From: Pseudomonas lundensis
GTDB lineage: Bacteria > Pseudomonadota > Gammaproteobacteria > Pseudomonadales > Pseudomonadaceae
NCBI RefSeq assembly: GCF_002269125.1
Contig: NZ_NQKI01000018.1
Coordinates: forward strand, 27,397-91,396
Direction: 5' to 3'
DNA: 64,000 nt
Shown: positions 63,832-64,000 of the stretch, piece after piece
Numbering within the stretch: position 1 is the stretch's first letter
Layout: every line of letters starts with the position of its first letter
Notes under the pieces: generated by a model
Seen by the model: the letters and a program-made list of their open reading frames with translations, nothing else
Told to the model about the DNA's origin: nothing
The model's database searches: none
Made by a program: the position numbers and the translations under genes

Positions 63832-64000
63832 AAAGCGCTTTTGAAGTGCCAATAATTTCAATGTGTCATGCTCAGTGAGTCAGTGTCGGTGTTGTAGGTG
63901 AAAACAGTGGTTGTGTCCCCTAAGGATGCTCCGATCAACTTGCTGCGCGGCGGCGGCAAGTCGTAATTTGCACGGCACGCAGCGCTATTTGCTCAAAACG
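63832..64000. other. Right-edge sequence
   Basis: No complete gene. A 22-codon frame from a GTG at 63899 to TAA at about 63966 has no clear ribosome site; it may belong to a feature outside the window. Confidence 0.3.

Overview
The window is a chromosomal segment of a Pseudomonas of the fluorescens/putida lineage. Evidence: moderately high GC, quinoprotein glucose dehydrogenase beside an OprB porin, the acidic amino acid system aauRS-aatJQMP beside glpDRKF, and the block argF / grxD / bfr / bfd / peroxiredoxin / rnt / pyrC / motY / argG, an order I recall from Pseudomonas genomes. No rRNA, tRNA, CRISPR array or complete mobile element was seen. The first gene is cut by the left edge of the window.

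Layout. 1-8.4 kb: end of a multicopper oxidase, tadA, the tRNA wobble-modification pair cmoBA, two related small beta-rich proteins flanking a YhhN protein and a chagasin-type inhibitor lipoprotein, and a second-type Lon protease with a heat-shock (sigma-32) promoter. 8.7-11.1 kb: a membrane GGDEF-EAL protein with a broken GGDEF motif. 11.1-13.65 kb: the only clearly accessory patch, AT-rich, holding an orphan T6SS Hcp gene coupled to a DUF4225-type candidate effector, two unknown small ORFs, and degraded IS5-family elements at both edges. 13.9-23 kb: periplasmic glucose oxidation (gcd, oprB), a zinc-type TonB receptor with a Zur box, VF530 and Pr6Pr proteins, and a yqjI-yqjH-like metal-regulated ferric reductase operon. 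23-36.1 kb: a large class A PBP-like protein, an amino acid permease, OpgC, a 1674-residue LRR/NEL ubiquitin-ligase-type effector, and an FMN/Fe-S glutamate-synthase-family protein. 36.4-41.5 kb: NUDIX, LysE, GNAT, then divergent metR/metE.

41.7-54.4 kb is a nutrient block: glpM, aauR, aauS, aatP-aatM-aatQ-aatJ, then glpD, glpR, glpK, glpF. The aatJ upstream region carries a canonical sigma-54 -24/-12 element and two AauR-type boxes, so the neighbouring two-component system very likely drives the transporter. 54.4-64 kb is core metabolism: ybaK, an ABC ATPase coupled to argF, grxD, bfr, bfd (Fur box), peroxiredoxin, rnt-pyrC, motY and argG. Both argF and argG have tandem 21-bp ArgR-type sites.

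The most novel-looking content is the Hcp-DUF4225 islet, the NEL-type effector, and the pair of uncharacterised paralogues around yhhN. Much of the rest is core genome, but several regulatory sites can be read directly.
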